Assembly (NCBI GenBank): GCA_946402945.1
Contig: CAMIYB010000011.1
Span: 1 to 37,349 of the forward strand
Direction of reading: 5' to 3'
From: an uncultured Bacteroidales bacterium
GTDB lineage: Bacteria > Bacteroidota > Bacteroidia > Bacteroidales > UBA932
Length of the DNA: 37,349 bases
Made by a program: the position numbers and the translations under genes
The notes under the pieces: generated by a model
The model's database searches: none
The model's input: only the letters and a program-made list of their open reading frames with translations
What the model was told of the DNA's origin: nothing
Shown here: piece by piece, positions 23,429 through 32,197 of the stretch
How the letters are laid out: every line of letters starts with the position of its first letter
Numbering within the stretch: the first letter of the stretch is position 1

Positions 23429-24070
23429 ATGAACTACCCTATCAGACTGTTCGTTGTCGAAGACCACCCGCTGGTGCGGGTTGGATTGTCGCTGACCCTC
23501 TCCCAGGCGGGAGATAAATACCTCATCTGCGCCGAGGCCGGCAGCGTGGCGGAAGCCTTCGAAGTCCTGCCGTCGGTCGAAGCGGACGTCGTCCTGCTCG
23601 ACATCATGCTTCCGGACGGAACGGGGCTCGACATCGCAAAGCGCATCCGCAAGGAACGCCCCGCCCTGAAGGTCCTCGTCCTGTCGGCCGAAACTGACGA
23701 GGATATGATCATCCAACTGGTCGAGAGCGGTATCGACGGCTTTGTCAGCAAGAACATTCCCCCGCAGGAACTCTATACCGCCATCGAATATGTGGCCGAC
23801 GGCGCCCAGTATTTCGGGAAGGACATCTCCCGGATCATCCGCGACATCAACAATGCCCGCCGCGACCGGAACGCCCAGTTTACCGAAAGGGAAAACGAAA
23901 TCATCTCCCTCTGTGCCGAGGGCCTGGCGGCCAAGGAAATCGCGGCCCGGCTCTTTATCAGCATCGATACGGTCAATGCCCATAAATACAATATATTCAA
24001 GAAATTGGGCATCAACAATTCCGTTGAACTCGTCCGGTATGCCATCAAACATGGCATTATTAAACTCTAG
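23429..24070 (+). CDS. Two-component response regulator, NarL/LuxR type
   Basis: Protein of 213 residues. The receiver domain has the acidic pair Glu 11 and Asp 12 (VVEDHPLVRVGL), the phosphate-accepting Asp 58 (VVLLDIMLPDGTG), a Ser in VLVLSAETD and a Lys in FVSKNIPP. The C-terminus is a LuxR helix-turn-helix (FTEREN, then GLAAKEIAARLFISIDTVNA, HKYNIFKKLGINNSVEL). It should bind DNA as a dimer when phosphorylated. No histidine kinase is adjacent, so it is an orphan in this window. It is divergent from the beta-helix operon, with 157 bases between, so that operon is the most obvious candidate target. Confidence 0.95.
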   Translation: MNYPIRLFVVEDHPLVRVGLSLTLSQAGDKYLICAEAGSVAEAFEVLPSVEADVVLLDIMLPDGTGLDIAKRIRKERPALKVLVLSAETDEDMIIQLVESGIDGFVSKNIPPQELYTAIEYVADGAQYFGKDISRIIRDINNARRDRNAQFTERENEIISLCAEGLAAKEIAARLFISIDTVNAHKYNIFKKLGINNSVELVRYAIKHGIIKL

Positions 24071-24096
24071 CCCTGCTTGAAAATTTTGTTTTTTTA

Positions 24097-24128
24097 TTTG
24101 GACGCGCCCGCAAAAAAAGCTAATTTTG
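24097..24128 (+). promoter_or_regulatory. Promoter of the amidohydrolase gene
   Basis: TTTG (24097-24100), 20 bases and TAATTTTG (24121-24128) repeat exactly the architecture of the response-regulator promoter. The ATG is at 24144; the possible TTG start at 24126 falls inside the -7 element. Confidence 0.7.
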
Positions 24129-24143
24129 CAAAACGCGCGTTCT

Positions 24144-25415
24144 ATGGTCACCCTCTTTCTTAAGGACATTCTCCTGGACGGGAAACCGTCCGACATTACC
24201 ATTTCCGACGGTCTCATCAGCCGTATCCGTCCCGCCGGGGCGGAACTTCCTCCCGAAGGTGCTGAAATCACCCCATGCAGCGGCAAGGTGGCGATGCCCG
24301 CCTTCGTCAATATGCACACCCATGCTGCCATGACCCTTCTTCGCGGCATGCAGGAAGATGTGCTGTTCCACCGCTGGATCGAGAACATCTGGGACATGGA
24401 ATCCCGGCTGGATGCGGATGTTATCTATCAGGGGACCCGTGTCGCCGCCCTGGAGATGATCCGCACGGGTACGGCCACCTTCAACGACCAGTACTGGTAT
24501 GCGATGGATGCGCACCGCGCTGCGGCCGAGATGGGCGTCCGTCCCGCCATCTCCTTCGTTTTCCTGGATTTAGGCAAGGAAGAAGAGGCCGCCCGGCAGC
24601 GGGATATCTGCGAGCGGATGTACGAGGAATCCCGTTCCTGGACGGACGGGGCGCTCTTCACGGTCTCCTGCCATGCGGTCTATACCGTCAGCGAGCCCGT
24701 CTTCCTCTGGGCGAAGGACTTTTGCCGCAAGCATGGACTCCGGCTGCATGTCCATGTAAGTGAAACGCGCAAGGAAGTCGCCGACTGCCAGGCGGCGCAT
24801 GGCGGCCTCTCCCCCGTCGAATACCTCGACCGCCTGGGCATCCTGGACGACAAGACCATCGCCGCGCACTGCCTCTGGCTCTCGGACAAAGACGTGGAAA
24901 TCCTCGGTTCGCGCCGGGTCAACTGTGTCCATAACGTCAACTCCAACCTGAAAATCGCCTCCGGCCTGCGTTTCCGCTACAATGAGTTGCGTGATGCCGG
25001 CGCCAACGTCTGTATCGGCACCGACGGCTGCGCCTCCTCCAACAACCTGGACATGCTCGAGGCCATGAAGACTTCCGCCATCGTCCAGAAAGGCTGGCGC
25101 GAAGATCCGACGGCCCTTCCCCTGGGCGAACTGCTTGCCGCGGCTACCGTCAACGGTGCGCGGGCGCTGGGCCTCAATTCCGGCCGCATTGCGGAAGGCG
25201 CCCTTGCCGACGTCCTTATTATCGACCCCGAAAGCAGTTTCTTCCTTTCCCCCGCCCCCTTCCTGTCCAATTTCGTCTATTCCGCCCACAGCGACTGCAT
25301 CGACTCTGTCATCGCCGGCGGTCGTTTCGTGATGAAATCGAGGCAGATAGACCATGAAAAAGAAATACTCCGCGCAGCACGCGGAGTATTCGGTAAAATT
25401 CTCGGCCGCTCCTAA
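24144..25415 (+). CDS. mtaD: Amidohydrolase, 5-methylthioadenosine/S-adenosylhomocysteine deaminase-like
   Basis: Protein of 423 residues, family length. Enzymes of this branch deaminate S-adenosylhomocysteine, methylthioadenosine or other adenosine derivatives. Metal and catalytic residues are visible: His 58 and His 60 (NMHTHAAM), the His of HVHVSETRKEV, the His of IAAHCLWL and the Asp of IGTDGCASSNN. RGMQEDVLFHRWIENIWDME and TATFNDQYW are strongly diagnostic of the MtaD/SsnA/TrzN group. The exact substrate cannot be read from sequence; a different aminohydrolase of the same group is possible. The 3' end overlaps psd by four bases and contains that operon's terminator. Confidence 0.88.
   Translation: MVTLFLKDILLDGKPSDITISDGLISRIRPAGAELPPEGAEITPCSGKVAMPAFVNMHTHAAMTLLRGMQEDVLFHRWIENIWDMESRLDADVIYQGTRVAALEMIRTGTATFNDQYWYAMDAHRAAAEMGVRPAISFVFLDLGKEEEAARQRDICERMYEESRSWTDGALFTVSCHAVYTVSEPVFLWAKDFCRKHGLRLHVHVSETRKEVADCQAAHGGLSPVEYLDRLGILDDKTIAAHCLWLSDKDVEILGSRRVNCVHNVNSNLKIASGLRFRYNELRDAGANVCIGTDGCASSNNLDMLEAMKTSAIVQKGWREDPTALPLGELLAAATVNGARALGLNSGRIAEGALADVLIIDPESSFFLSPAPFLSNFVYSAHSDCIDSVIAGGRFVMKSRQIDHEKEILRAARGVFGKILGRS
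25356..25390 (-). terminator. Intrinsic terminator of the rsfS-ftsH-cdsA-psd operon, inside mtaD
   Basis: A perfect 11-bp inverted repeat (25364-25374 with 25380-25390, arm AATACTCCGCG) with a five-base loop lies 21 bases past the psd stop on the minus strand. It is followed there by TTTCTTTTTC. On the plus strand it is not followed by T, so mtaD transcription should pass. The bases also code for the mtaD C-terminus (EILRAARGVFGK). Confidence 0.75.
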
Positions 25416-26068
25416 AGGCGGGCGATAATGGTTTCGCAGGCGCGGGTCTTTTCGCCGATCTGGACCTGGATGTCGGCGTCCAGCGGCAGGTACATGTCGA
25501 TCCTCGATCCGAATTTGATGATGCCGCACTGCTTTCCGGCAACGGTGGGCAGTCCCTTCTTTGCGTAGCAGACGATGCGGCGGGCGAAGGTGCCGGCAAT
25601 CTGTTTGAACAGGACTTCCTGGCCATCCTGGTTGCGGATGACAATGGAGGAATGCTCGTTCAGGTCGGAAGATTTCGGATGGAAGGCCAGCAGGTAGCGG
25701 CCCGGATGATATTTGTAGTAACTGACTTCGCCTGTCAGGGGCCAGAAATTGGCATGGACATCGAAGAAATCCATATAGATGGATACCTTCTTGCGCGGTG
25801 CCTGGAAATACTCCGGCTCGTAGGCCTCCTCCACGATGATGACCTTTCCGTCCGCGACCGACGTGAGAACCTTGTCGCTGCCCGGTGACAAACGTTCCGG
25901 GACGCGGTGGAACCACGTTACGAAGCACATGAAGACGGCAAGGATGGTGATGAGGGGGATGCGGATCGCAAGCGGATCGATGCACCACCAGACCAGGGCC
26001 ATCAGGGCGATGGCCACCAGCCAGGCGATGGCGATGGTTCCGTAGCAGTCTCTGTCGATGATAAACAT
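25412..26068 (-). CDS. psd: Phosphatidylserine decarboxylase
   Basis: Protein of 218 residues of the short bacterial type. It makes phosphatidylethanolamine from phosphatidylserine. The autocleavage motif FGSR places Gly 187-Ser 188 as the cut that forms the pyruvoyl group on a small alpha chain. Other conserved parts are FHRVPER near residue 50, DVHANFWPLTGEVSYYKYHPG and NEHSSIVI. Two hydrophobic segments at the N-terminus (residues 8-45) give membrane attachment. I start at the ATG at 26068; an upstream extension overlaps cdsA and is not typical. It is the last gene of rsfS-ftsH-cdsA-psd and supplies the step after CDP-diacylglycerol and phosphatidylserine synthesis. Confidence 0.93.
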   Translation of the reverse strand: MFIIDRDCYGTIAIAWLVAIALMALVWWCIDPLAIRIPLITILAVFMCFVTWFHRVPERLSPGSDKVLTSVADGKVIIVEEAYEPEYFQAPRKKVSIYMDFFDVHANFWPLTGEVSYYKYHPGRYLLAFHPKSSDLNEHSSIVIRNQDGQEVLFKQIAGTFARRIVCYAKKGLPTVAGKQCGIIKFGSRIDMYLPLDADIQVQIGEKTRACETIIARL

Positions 26069-26078
26069 AATCGTGGGG

Positions 26079-26912
26079 CTATAGGAGTCCGAAAACAACC
26101 AGGTACAGGGCCCCGGCTGGAATGGCGAACAAAGCGCTGTCGAAACGGTCCAGCATGCCGCCATGGCCGGGAATGATCGAACCGGAATCTTTTAACTCGT
26201 ACTGTCTCTTCCACTGGGACTCGAACAGGTCGCCGTACACGCCGGCCACGTCCATCACGATGGCCAGCGCGATGCAGTGGACCATCGGATAATCCAGCAT
26301 TCCGGTCAACTTCAGGATGACGGCGCCGAGGATGGCGCAGAGCATGCCGCCCCAGAATCCGATCCAGGATTTTTTCGGGGAAATGGAGGGGAAGAGTTTC
26401 TTGCCGAACTTCTGGCCCAGGGCCATCCCGAAGCAGTAGGCTCCCACGTCAGAGGACCAGATGATGATGAAGAAACTGAGCATCAGCAGGCCGCAGAAAG
26501 AGCCGCCGCGGAAGACGATCAGGTTCGACAGGGCGATGGGGACGGCGATGTAAACCAGTCCCGTGTAGAGGTGCGAGAACTTCGAAAAACCGGTCTTGTC
26601 CGGGGTGTAGAGCGAATTGACCATGACCACGACCATCGGCAGGAAGGTCAGGGCGACGTATTTCATCGTGACAGCTTCATAGGCCGACGCCAGAAACATC
26701 AGCACGAAGAAGGTCAGGCCGGCGGCGATCGAAAGGGACTGGGAAATGCGGAAGTTGTCCCCCATGGTCATCCGGTAGAATTCAATCAGCATGCATACCA
26801 GGATGAAACCCATCAGGACGGCATACAACCACTTGTCAATCAGAAGCCCGGCCAGCATCAAGCCCAGGAAGGCGATGCCGGATACGGTACGGATGATGGT
26901 GTTTTTCTGCAT
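26079..26912 (-). CDS. cdsA: Phosphatidate cytidylyltransferase
   Basis: Protein of 277 residues, usual length. CdsA makes CDP-diacylglycerol from phosphatidic acid and CTP in the inner membrane. About eight hydrophobic segments are visible. The C-terminal signature, S-x-x-K-R-x8-D, then IIPGHGGMLDRFDS, is present near residues 225-262. It sits between ftsH and psd, with eight and ten bases between, so phospholipid synthesis and the FtsH protease share a transcript. Confidence 0.96.
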   Translation of the reverse strand: MQKNTIIRTVSGIAFLGLMLAGLLIDKWLYAVLMGFILVCMLIEFYRMTMGDNFRISQSLSIAAGLTFFVLMFLASAYEAVTMKYVALTFLPMVVVMVNSLYTPDKTGFSKFSHLYTGLVYIAVPIALSNLIVFRGGSFCGLLMLSFFIIIWSSDVGAYCFGMALGQKFGKKLFPSISPKKSWIGFWGGMLCAILGAVILKLTGMLDYPMVHCIALAIVMDVAGVYGDLFESQWKRQYELKDSGSIIPGHGGMLDRFDSALFAIPAGALYLVVFGLL

Positions 26913-26920
26913 ACGTCGTT

Positions 26921-28858
26921 CTATTCCTTATTGCCGCTTTCCGCAGGCGTTTCCGGCGTCACCTTGGGCCCGAGGATCTTCTCCAGATCTTCGGCCATGA
27001 CGAGTTCCTTCTCCAGCAGGAGTTCCGCCACGCGGGTAAATCCTTCCATGTTGTCGGCGAGGAGTTTACGGGTCCGTTTGTAAACCTCGTCCACCAGTTT
27101 CTTGACTTCGTCGTCCATCATCTGGGCGGTCTTTTCGGAGTACGGTTTCGTGAGCTCGTAGCCGCGAGCGCCGGAGGAGTCGTAGAAGGAGAGGTTGCCC
27201 ACCTTCTCGCTCATGCCGTAATACTGGACCATGGCATAGGCCATACGGGTCAGGCGCTCGAGGTCGTTCAGGGCGCCGGTCCCGGGCTGCCCGGCGATCA
27301 TCTCCTCCGCCGCGCGTCCGCCCATGAGGACGCACATCTGGTCCAGCATGTAGGAGCGGAGCACGATCTTGCGCTCTTCGGGGAGATTCCACGTCAGCCC
27401 CAGGGCGTTGCCGCGCGGGATGATGCTGACCTTGAGCACGGGATCGGCATAGGGAAGCATCCAGGCGGCGATGGTATGGCCGGCCTCATGGTAGGCCACC
27501 ACGCGCCGTTCCTCGGGGCTCAGCAGGGTGTTGCGCTTGCGCTCGATGCCGCCGACGACGCGGTCCACCGCCTCCATGAAGTCCGCGTTGGTAATGGCGT
27601 CCTCATTGTGGCGGGCGGCTGTCAGGGCCGCTTCATTGCAGATATTCGCGATGTCGGCGCCGGAAAAGCCGGGCGTATGCTTGGCCATCAGTTTTACATC
27701 GAAGTCCGGAGCGACTTTCTTCCCCTTCAAATGAACCTGGAAGATTTCCTCCCGTTCGCTGAGTTCGGGCAGTTCGACATGGATCTGGCGGTCGAAACGT
27801 CCCGCCCGCATCAGGGCCTTGTCGAGGATGTCGGCCCGGTTGGTGGCGGCCAGGATGATGACACCGCTGTTGGTGTCGAAGCCGTCCATTTCGGTAAGGA
27901 GTTGGTTCAGCGTATTTTCCCGCTCGTCATTGGAAGACCAGCCGGCGTTCTTTCCGCGGGCGCGGCCGACGGCGTCAATCTCGTCGATGAAGACGATGCA
28001 AGGCGCTTTCTCCTTGGCCTGGCGGAAGAGGTCGCGGACGCGGGATGCGCCCACACCGACGAACATCTCCACGAAATCAGATCCGGAGATGGAGAAGAAG
28101 GGAACGTTCGCCTCCCCTGCTACCGCCTTGGCCAGCAGGGTTTTGCCCGTTCCGGGAGGGCCTACCAGCAGGGCTCCCTTGGGGATCTTGCCGCCCAGGG
28201 CGGTGTATTTTTTCGGATTCCGGAGGAAATCCACGATTTCCATCACTTCCTCCTTGGCGCCGTACAGTCCGGCCACGTCCTTGAAAGTCACGTTGACCTG
28301 GTCCTTGTCGGCCAGTTTTCCGGTGGATTTGCCCACATTGAAGACGCCGCCCGCGCCGGGACCGCCGCCCATGTTGCGTCCCATGCCGCGGAACATCCAT
28401 ACCCACATCAGGATCAGGAGGACCGGGAAAATCAGCCATTCCAGGATCTGGCTCCAGATTTTCTCGTCATTTTCGAGAATCACCTTGAACTGCTGGTCCG
28501 CGGGCAGTTCCGCATTGAGGCTTCCAAAGGTTTCTTCTGGATTGAACTTATTGGATACCAGGAAGATAAAATGCGGAGAGCGGGACGGGACCTGCCCGCC
28601 GAACTTATCGGCATATTTGGCGATCCGGTCGGGAAGGATGGTGATTTCCCCCTGGAAATCATTGCGGACAAAGCGGATTTCCTTGACATCGCCGTCGCGG
28701 ATGATCTGCTCCACTTCCGCCCATTCTATTTTCTGGGGATTAGCTCCCTTCTGGCTGAAAAGCATCCAGATAATCCCGGCGATGAGCAGGATATAAAACC
28801 AGGAAAACCCGAGGTTGATCCGGACGACTTTCCGCTTCTTTCCGTTCTTGTCAGCCAT
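26921..28858 (-). CDS. ftsH: ATP-dependent zinc metalloprotease FtsH
   Basis: Protein of 645 residues, full length. FtsH is a membrane-bound hexameric AAA+ protease that degrades unassembled membrane proteins and some cytoplasmic regulators. Two membrane helices are at about 17-35 and 137-157, with a periplasmic domain between. The AAA domain has Walker A GPPGTGKT at 233-240, Walker [10 protein letters not shown] near 287-295 and the second region of homology [20 protein letters not shown]. The zinc site is HEAGH at 457-461, and a third ligand follows around the [12 protein letters not shown] region. It abuts rsfS (three bases) and is followed by cdsA. Confidence 0.98.
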   Translation of the reverse strand: MADKNGKKRKVVRINLGFSWFYILLIAGIIWMLFSQKGANPQKIEWAEVEQIIRDGDVKEIRFVRNDFQGEITILPDRIAKYADKFGGQVPSRSPHFIFLVSNKFNPEETFGSLNAELPADQQFKVILENDEKIWSQILEWLIFPVLLILMWVWMFRGMGRNMGGGPGAGGVFNVGKSTGKLADKDQVNVTFKDVAGLYGAKEEVMEIVDFLRNPKKYTALGGKIPKGALLVGPPGTGKTLLAKAVAGEANVPFFSISGSDFVEMFVGVGASRVRDLFRQAKEKAPCIVFIDEIDAVGRARGKNAGWSSNDERENTLNQLLTEMDGFDTNSGVIILAATNRADILDKALMRAGRFDRQIHVELPELSEREEIFQVHLKGKKVAPDFDVKLMAKHTPGFSGADIANICNEAALTAARHNEDAITNADFMEAVDRVVGGIERKRNTLLSPEERRVVAYHEAGHTIAAWMLPYADPVLKVSIIPRGNALGLTWNLPEERKIVLRSYMLDQMCVLMGGRAAEEMIAGQPGTGALNDLERLTRMAYAMVQYYGMSEKVGNLSFYDSSGARGYELTKPYSEKTAQMMDDEVKKLVDEVYKRTRKLLADNMEGFTRVAELLLEKELVMAEDLEKILGPKVTPETPAESGNKE

Positions 28859-28861
28859 CGC

Positions 28862-29305
28862 TTACTCGGATACTTTGTTCTTTTTGACGGAGGAGCGGAC
28901 CTTCGCGACGCTCTTGGGCTTGACCCGGGTCGCGGACGGCTTGGCGGCCGGCGCGGGTTCGTCGGCGTATTCCTTGCGTTTGGCATCGGCCCAGAGGTCT
29001 TCCAGACGGTAGAATTCGCGGTATTCGCTCAGAAATACATGGACCACGACTTCGCCGAAATCCAGGATGATCCAGAAATCATTCTCCAGACCCTGCATGC
29101 GGATCACTTTCTTGCCGCATTTTTCCTGCATCTTGACCAGCACGTTGTCGGCGATGGCGGCGACGGCCGTGGTGGAATCGGCATTGCAGATGACAAAGTG
29201 GTCACAGATGGAAGACTCCACGGCACGCATGTCCAGCGACACGACGCCCTTCGCCTTCTTCTCCAGCATTGCCTCGGCAATGACTTTCACGGGGGATATT
29301 CTCAT
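28862..29305 (-). CDS. rsfS: Ribosomal silencing factor RsfS (RsfA/Iojap family)
   Basis: Protein of 147 residues. RsfS binds ribosomal protein L14 and blocks joining of subunits when nutrients are low. The core has AMLEKKAKGVVSLDMRAVES, SICDHFVICNADSTTAVAAIADNV, then GLENDFWIILDFGEVVVHVF and YREFYRLEDLW, all family hallmarks. After about residue 115 a Lys/Ala/Pro/Ser-rich tail (EPAPAAKPSATRVKPKSVAK and more) extends beyond the usual end; this basic tail could touch rRNA. It is the first gene of the rsfS-ftsH-cdsA-psd operon and is divergent from the biotin ligase. Confidence 0.95.
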   Translation of the reverse strand: MRISPVKVIAEAMLEKKAKGVVSLDMRAVESSICDHFVICNADSTTAVAAIADNVLVKMQEKCGKKVIRMQGLENDFWIILDFGEVVVHVFLSEYREFYRLEDLWADAKRKEYADEPAPAAKPSATRVKPKSVAKVRSSVKKNKVSE

Positions 29306-29320
29306 ATTTTTAAAACTTTA

Positions 29321-29328
29321 TATCTTTG
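29321..29328 (+). promoter_or_regulatory. -7 element for the biotin ligase gene
   Basis: TATCTTTG on the plus strand lies 55 bases before the ATG at 29384. Confidence 0.5.
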
Positions 29329-29358
29329 TAAATTGAAATTACACAAAAAGCCATTGTA

Positions 29359-29366
29359 CAAAGATA
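29359..29366 (-). promoter_or_regulatory. -7 element for the rsfS operon
   Basis: TATCTTTG on the minus strand lies 53 bases before the rsfS ATG. The two divergent -7 elements (29321-29328 and 29359-29366) face each other, so the two transcripts would overlap by some tens of bases at their 5' ends. Confidence 0.5.
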
Positions 29367-29383
29367 GCACAAATTCTGAACCT

Positions 29384-30124
29384 ATGAAAGGGGAATTCTC
29401 AATAATCTGGCTGGAGACGGTCGATTCGACCAATAATGAGGTCCTGAGGCAGGTCGAAACGCTTGACAATTTGTCAGTTTTGGCAGCCCGGGAGCAGACG
29501 GCGGGCCGCGGCCAGCGGGGAAATCGCTGGAAGAGCGCCCCGGGAGAGAACCTGACTTTCAGTGCTTTCGTGCGTTTCGGCGAGCCTCCCCTGCCGCCCC
29601 TTCCCGCCTCCGCGCAATTCGCCATCAGCCAGGCGGCGACCCTGGCCGTCGCGGGCGCCCTGCGTGAGCGCGGCATTCCCGCCCGCATCAAATGGCCCAA
29701 CGATATCTATGTCGGGGACAGAAAAATCTGCGGTATGCTCATCGAGAACCGGCTGGAGGGCGTTTTCGTAGCCCATTCCGTGATCGGGATCGGCCTTAAT
29801 GTCGGGCAGCGCGTCTTCGACCCCGAGCTGATGAATCCGACCTCAATGAGCCTGCTGAGCGGACAGGATTATGCTCTGGAGCCCCTGCTGGAAGAGATTT
29901 GCGGGCGGCTGCTCGGCCATCTGAGGCACATCGGCGACCTCTCGCTCCCCTATCTGGACGCGCTCTACCGCCGCGGGGAATGGCATTCCTACACGGACCT
30001 TTCCGACGGGAAGGTGTTCCGGGGAATGATTTCGGGCATCTCCGACGGCGGATTGCTCCGCGTGGAAATGCCCGATGGAAAGATCCGGGAGTTCGGATTC
30101 AAGGAGATCAGTTACATCCTCTGA
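29384..30124 (+). CDS. birA: Biotin--[acetyl-CoA-carboxylase] ligase
   Basis: Protein of 246 residues. It activates biotin with ATP and attaches it to the carboxylase carrier protein. The catalytic domain opens with VDSTNNEV, has the biotinyl-AMP loop GRGQRGNRW near residues 45-53, then KWPNDIYVGDRKICGMLIEN with the catalytic Lys, and GIGLNVGQ. A small C-terminal SH3-like domain ends the protein. There is no N-terminal helix-turn-helix, so unlike E. coli BirA it should not act as a repressor. I start at the ATG at 29384; upstream coding is not supported. Its end overlaps rpe by 17 bases. Confidence 0.94.
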   Translation: MKGEFSIIWLETVDSTNNEVLRQVETLDNLSVLAAREQTAGRGQRGNRWKSAPGENLTFSAFVRFGEPPLPPLPASAQFAISQAATLAVAGALRERGIPARIKWPNDIYVGDRKICGMLIENRLEGVFVAHSVIGIGLNVGQRVFDPELMNPTSMSLLSGQDYALEPLLEEICGRLLGHLRHIGDLSLPYLDALYRRGEWHSYTDLSDGKVFRGMISGISDGGLLRVEMPDGKIREFGFKEISYIL

Positions 30125-30767
30125 TGGCGGCGATGGCCGCGGCCGGATCTTCGGCCTTGAAGACAGAACTGCCTGCGACGAACATTTCGGCGCCGGCCTG
30201 GGCCAGAGCGTCGGCATTGCCCGGGTCCACCCCGCCGTCCACTTCGATGGGGCAATGCAGGCCCCTGCGCTGGATCTCGGCTTTCAGCGTCAGGATACGC
30301 CCGTAGGTTTCCGGGATGAACTTCTGTCCGCCGAAGCCCGCGAAAACGGACATAATCAGCAGAAAATCAACTTTTTCCAGATAAGGGAACAATTCCTCGA
30401 CGGGGACGTCGGGATCGATGGCGAGCCCCGCTTTTACGCCCAGCGCCTTGATGCTCCGGAGGATTTCGGCGGGATCGTTGCCATCGTCCTGTGCGGCTTC
30501 CAGGTGGAAACTGATATAGTTGGCGCCGGCCTTGGCGAAGCGTTCGATGTACTTTTCCGGATGGACGATCATCAGATGGACATCCAGCGGCAGGGTCGCT
30601 TTTTTCGCAATGGCTTCCACGACGGGAAAACCGAAGGAAAGATTGGGGACGAAGGTGCCGTCCATGATATCGAGATGGAACAGGTCGGCATGGCGGTTCA
30701 CCATCAGGACGTCTTTTTCCAGGTGGAGGAAATCCGCGGAGAGGATGGAAGGGGCTACGAGTCTCAT
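30108..30767 (-). CDS. rpe: Ribulose-phosphate 3-epimerase
   Basis: Protein of 219 residues, a TIM barrel of the pentose phosphate pathway that interconverts ribulose-5-phosphate and xylulose-5-phosphate. Diagnostic strands are APSILSADFLHLEKDV, HLDIMDGTFVPNLSFG with the catalytic Asp and metal His, DVHLMI, ISFHLEA, MSVFAGFGGQKF and IEVDGGVDPGNA with the second catalytic Asp. Its start overlaps the pepD stop as ATGA, so it is the last gene of dnaA-pepD-rpe. It converges on the biotin ligase gene with a 17-base overlap. Confidence 0.97.
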   Translation of the reverse strand: MRLVAPSILSADFLHLEKDVLMVNRHADLFHLDIMDGTFVPNLSFGFPVVEAIAKKATLPLDVHLMIVHPEKYIERFAKAGANYISFHLEAAQDDGNDPAEILRSIKALGVKAGLAIDPDVPVEELFPYLEKVDFLLIMSVFAGFGGQKFIPETYGRILTLKAEIQRRGLHCPIEVDGGVDPGNADALAQAGAEMFVAGSSVFKAEDPAAAIAAIRGCN

Positions 30768-32182
30768 TGGAAATGGCTTACTACGTCAATCAGGTGGGCG
30801 ACGAACTTTTCGTTGGAAGCGAGGTCCAGGCGCTCGCCCGGCGCATGGACGCCCCGCAGGGTCGGGCCGAAGGAGATCATGTCCAGGCCCGGGAATTTCT
30901 CCAGGAACAGGCCGCACTCCAGACCGGCGTGGATGGCTTTGATCTCGGGTTCAACCCCGAACAGACGCACATAACTCTCGCGGCTGACGGCGAGGATGTG
31001 GGAGTTCATATCCGGCTTCCAGCCCGGATAAGGGTCGCTTCGGCGGGTCTCGGCGCCGGCCAGGCGGAAGGTCGCCTCCACCTTGTCGGCGATGTGCCGC
31101 TTGGCGCTTTCGACGGAACTCCGCTGGCTTGTGCAAACCTCGATGGTGCCGGGGGCCGTCATCTTGACCGAGGCCAGGTTGCTGGACGTTTCCACGAGGC
31201 CCGGAATATCCTGGCTCATGGCGAGGACGCCATGGTGGACGCCGAGCAGGGCGGAAACCAGGCGGCGGGCCGTATCCGTGTCGATGACGGACTGCGGCCT
31301 GGCGGCGGGCCGGACGGCGGCGACAAGTCCCGGATCGGTCACGGCATATTCCGCGGAAAGGGCGCGCCCGAAAGCGGCGACCTCCTCGGAGAAGGCCCCG
31401 GCATCGGCCACGAGGACCGTCGCACGGGCATCCCGCGCAATGGCGTTGTGCTTTCCGCCGCCATCGATGCACGCCAACTGCCAGAGCGGCTGGCTGTACA
31501 GGAAGCGGGCCAGGAGTTGGACGGTATTGGCCCTCCCCTTGTTGATATCGTCGCCGCTATGGCCGCCGATGCCGCCGGAGAGGCTGAATTCGAGCGCCTG
31601 GAAGTCAGCTCGGGGCTGCTCCTCCTTGTAATTGAAACGGGCATAGGTCGTTACGCCTCCGGCGCAACCGACGAAGAGCTGTCCCTCGTCTTCCGAGTCG
31701 AGATTGATCAGGGTCTTGCCCGAGAAAAAACCGCTTTCCAGGGCCATCGCCCCGTCCATGCCGGTCTCTTCCGAAATGGTGAAGAGGCACTCCAACTTGC
31801 CGGCGGGCACATCGCTTTCCAGCAGGGCCAGGCAGGCGGCGATGCCGATGCCGTCGTCCGCACCGAGCGTCGTTTCCGGGGCGACCATCCAGCCGTCCCT
31901 GATCTCGAAGCGGATCGGATCTTTGGAGAAATCGTGCGCAGATCCCGCCACCTTTTCGCACACCATGTCCTGATGGGCCTGGAGTACCAGGGTGGGAACC
32001 TGTTCTTTTCCGGGGGCGGCCGGTTTGGTAATCAGCACATTACCTGTCTTGTCCGTCTTGCAGGGCAGGCCCAGTCGGGCGGCATATGCCTGCAGGTAGG
32101 CGGTCATCGGTCCTTCATGACCGGACTCGCGGGGAATCGTCGTGATTTCCCGGAAAATCCTGAGTACGGAATTCGCATCCAT
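30764..32182 (-). CDS. pepD: Aminoacyl-histidine dipeptidase (peptidase D, M20 family)
   Basis: Protein of 472 residues, family length. PepD cleaves Xaa-His and other dipeptides with two metal ions in the cytoplasm. Metal-site residues are His 70 and Asp 72 (LQAHQDMV), Asp 109/110 (LGADDGIGIA), Glu 138/139 (SEETGMDGA) and a His near the end (IHAGLECGLF). A dimerisation insert lies between. It follows dnaA after 15 bases and overlaps rpe as ATGA. Linkage of a peptidase with dnaA has no obvious functional meaning and may reflect only shared growth control. Confidence 0.95.
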   Translation of the reverse strand: MDANSVLRIFREITTIPRESGHEGPMTAYLQAYAARLGLPCKTDKTGNVLITKPAAPGKEQVPTLVLQAHQDMVCEKVAGSAHDFSKDPIRFEIRDGWMVAPETTLGADDGIGIAACLALLESDVPAGKLECLFTISEETGMDGAMALESGFFSGKTLINLDSEDEGQLFVGCAGGVTTYARFNYKEEQPRADFQALEFSLSGGIGGHSGDDINKGRANTVQLLARFLYSQPLWQLACIDGGGKHNAIARDARATVLVADAGAFSEEVAAFGRALSAEYAVTDPGLVAAVRPAARPQSVIDTDTARRLVSALLGVHHGVLAMSQDIPGLVETSSNLASVKMTAPGTIEVCTSQRSSVESAKRHIADKVEATFRLAGAETRRSDPYPGWKPDMNSHILAVSRESYVRLFGVEPEIKAIHAGLECGLFLEKFPGLDMISFGPTLRGVHAPGERLDLASNEKFVAHLIDVVSHFQ

Positions 32183-32197
32183 AATATTTGAGGAGGA

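Noticed and set aside
30126..30163. GGCCG/CGGCC hairpin just past the birA stop
   Set aside because: It has no T tract on the plus strand and lies in rpe coding sequence where GC-rich self-complementarity is common.
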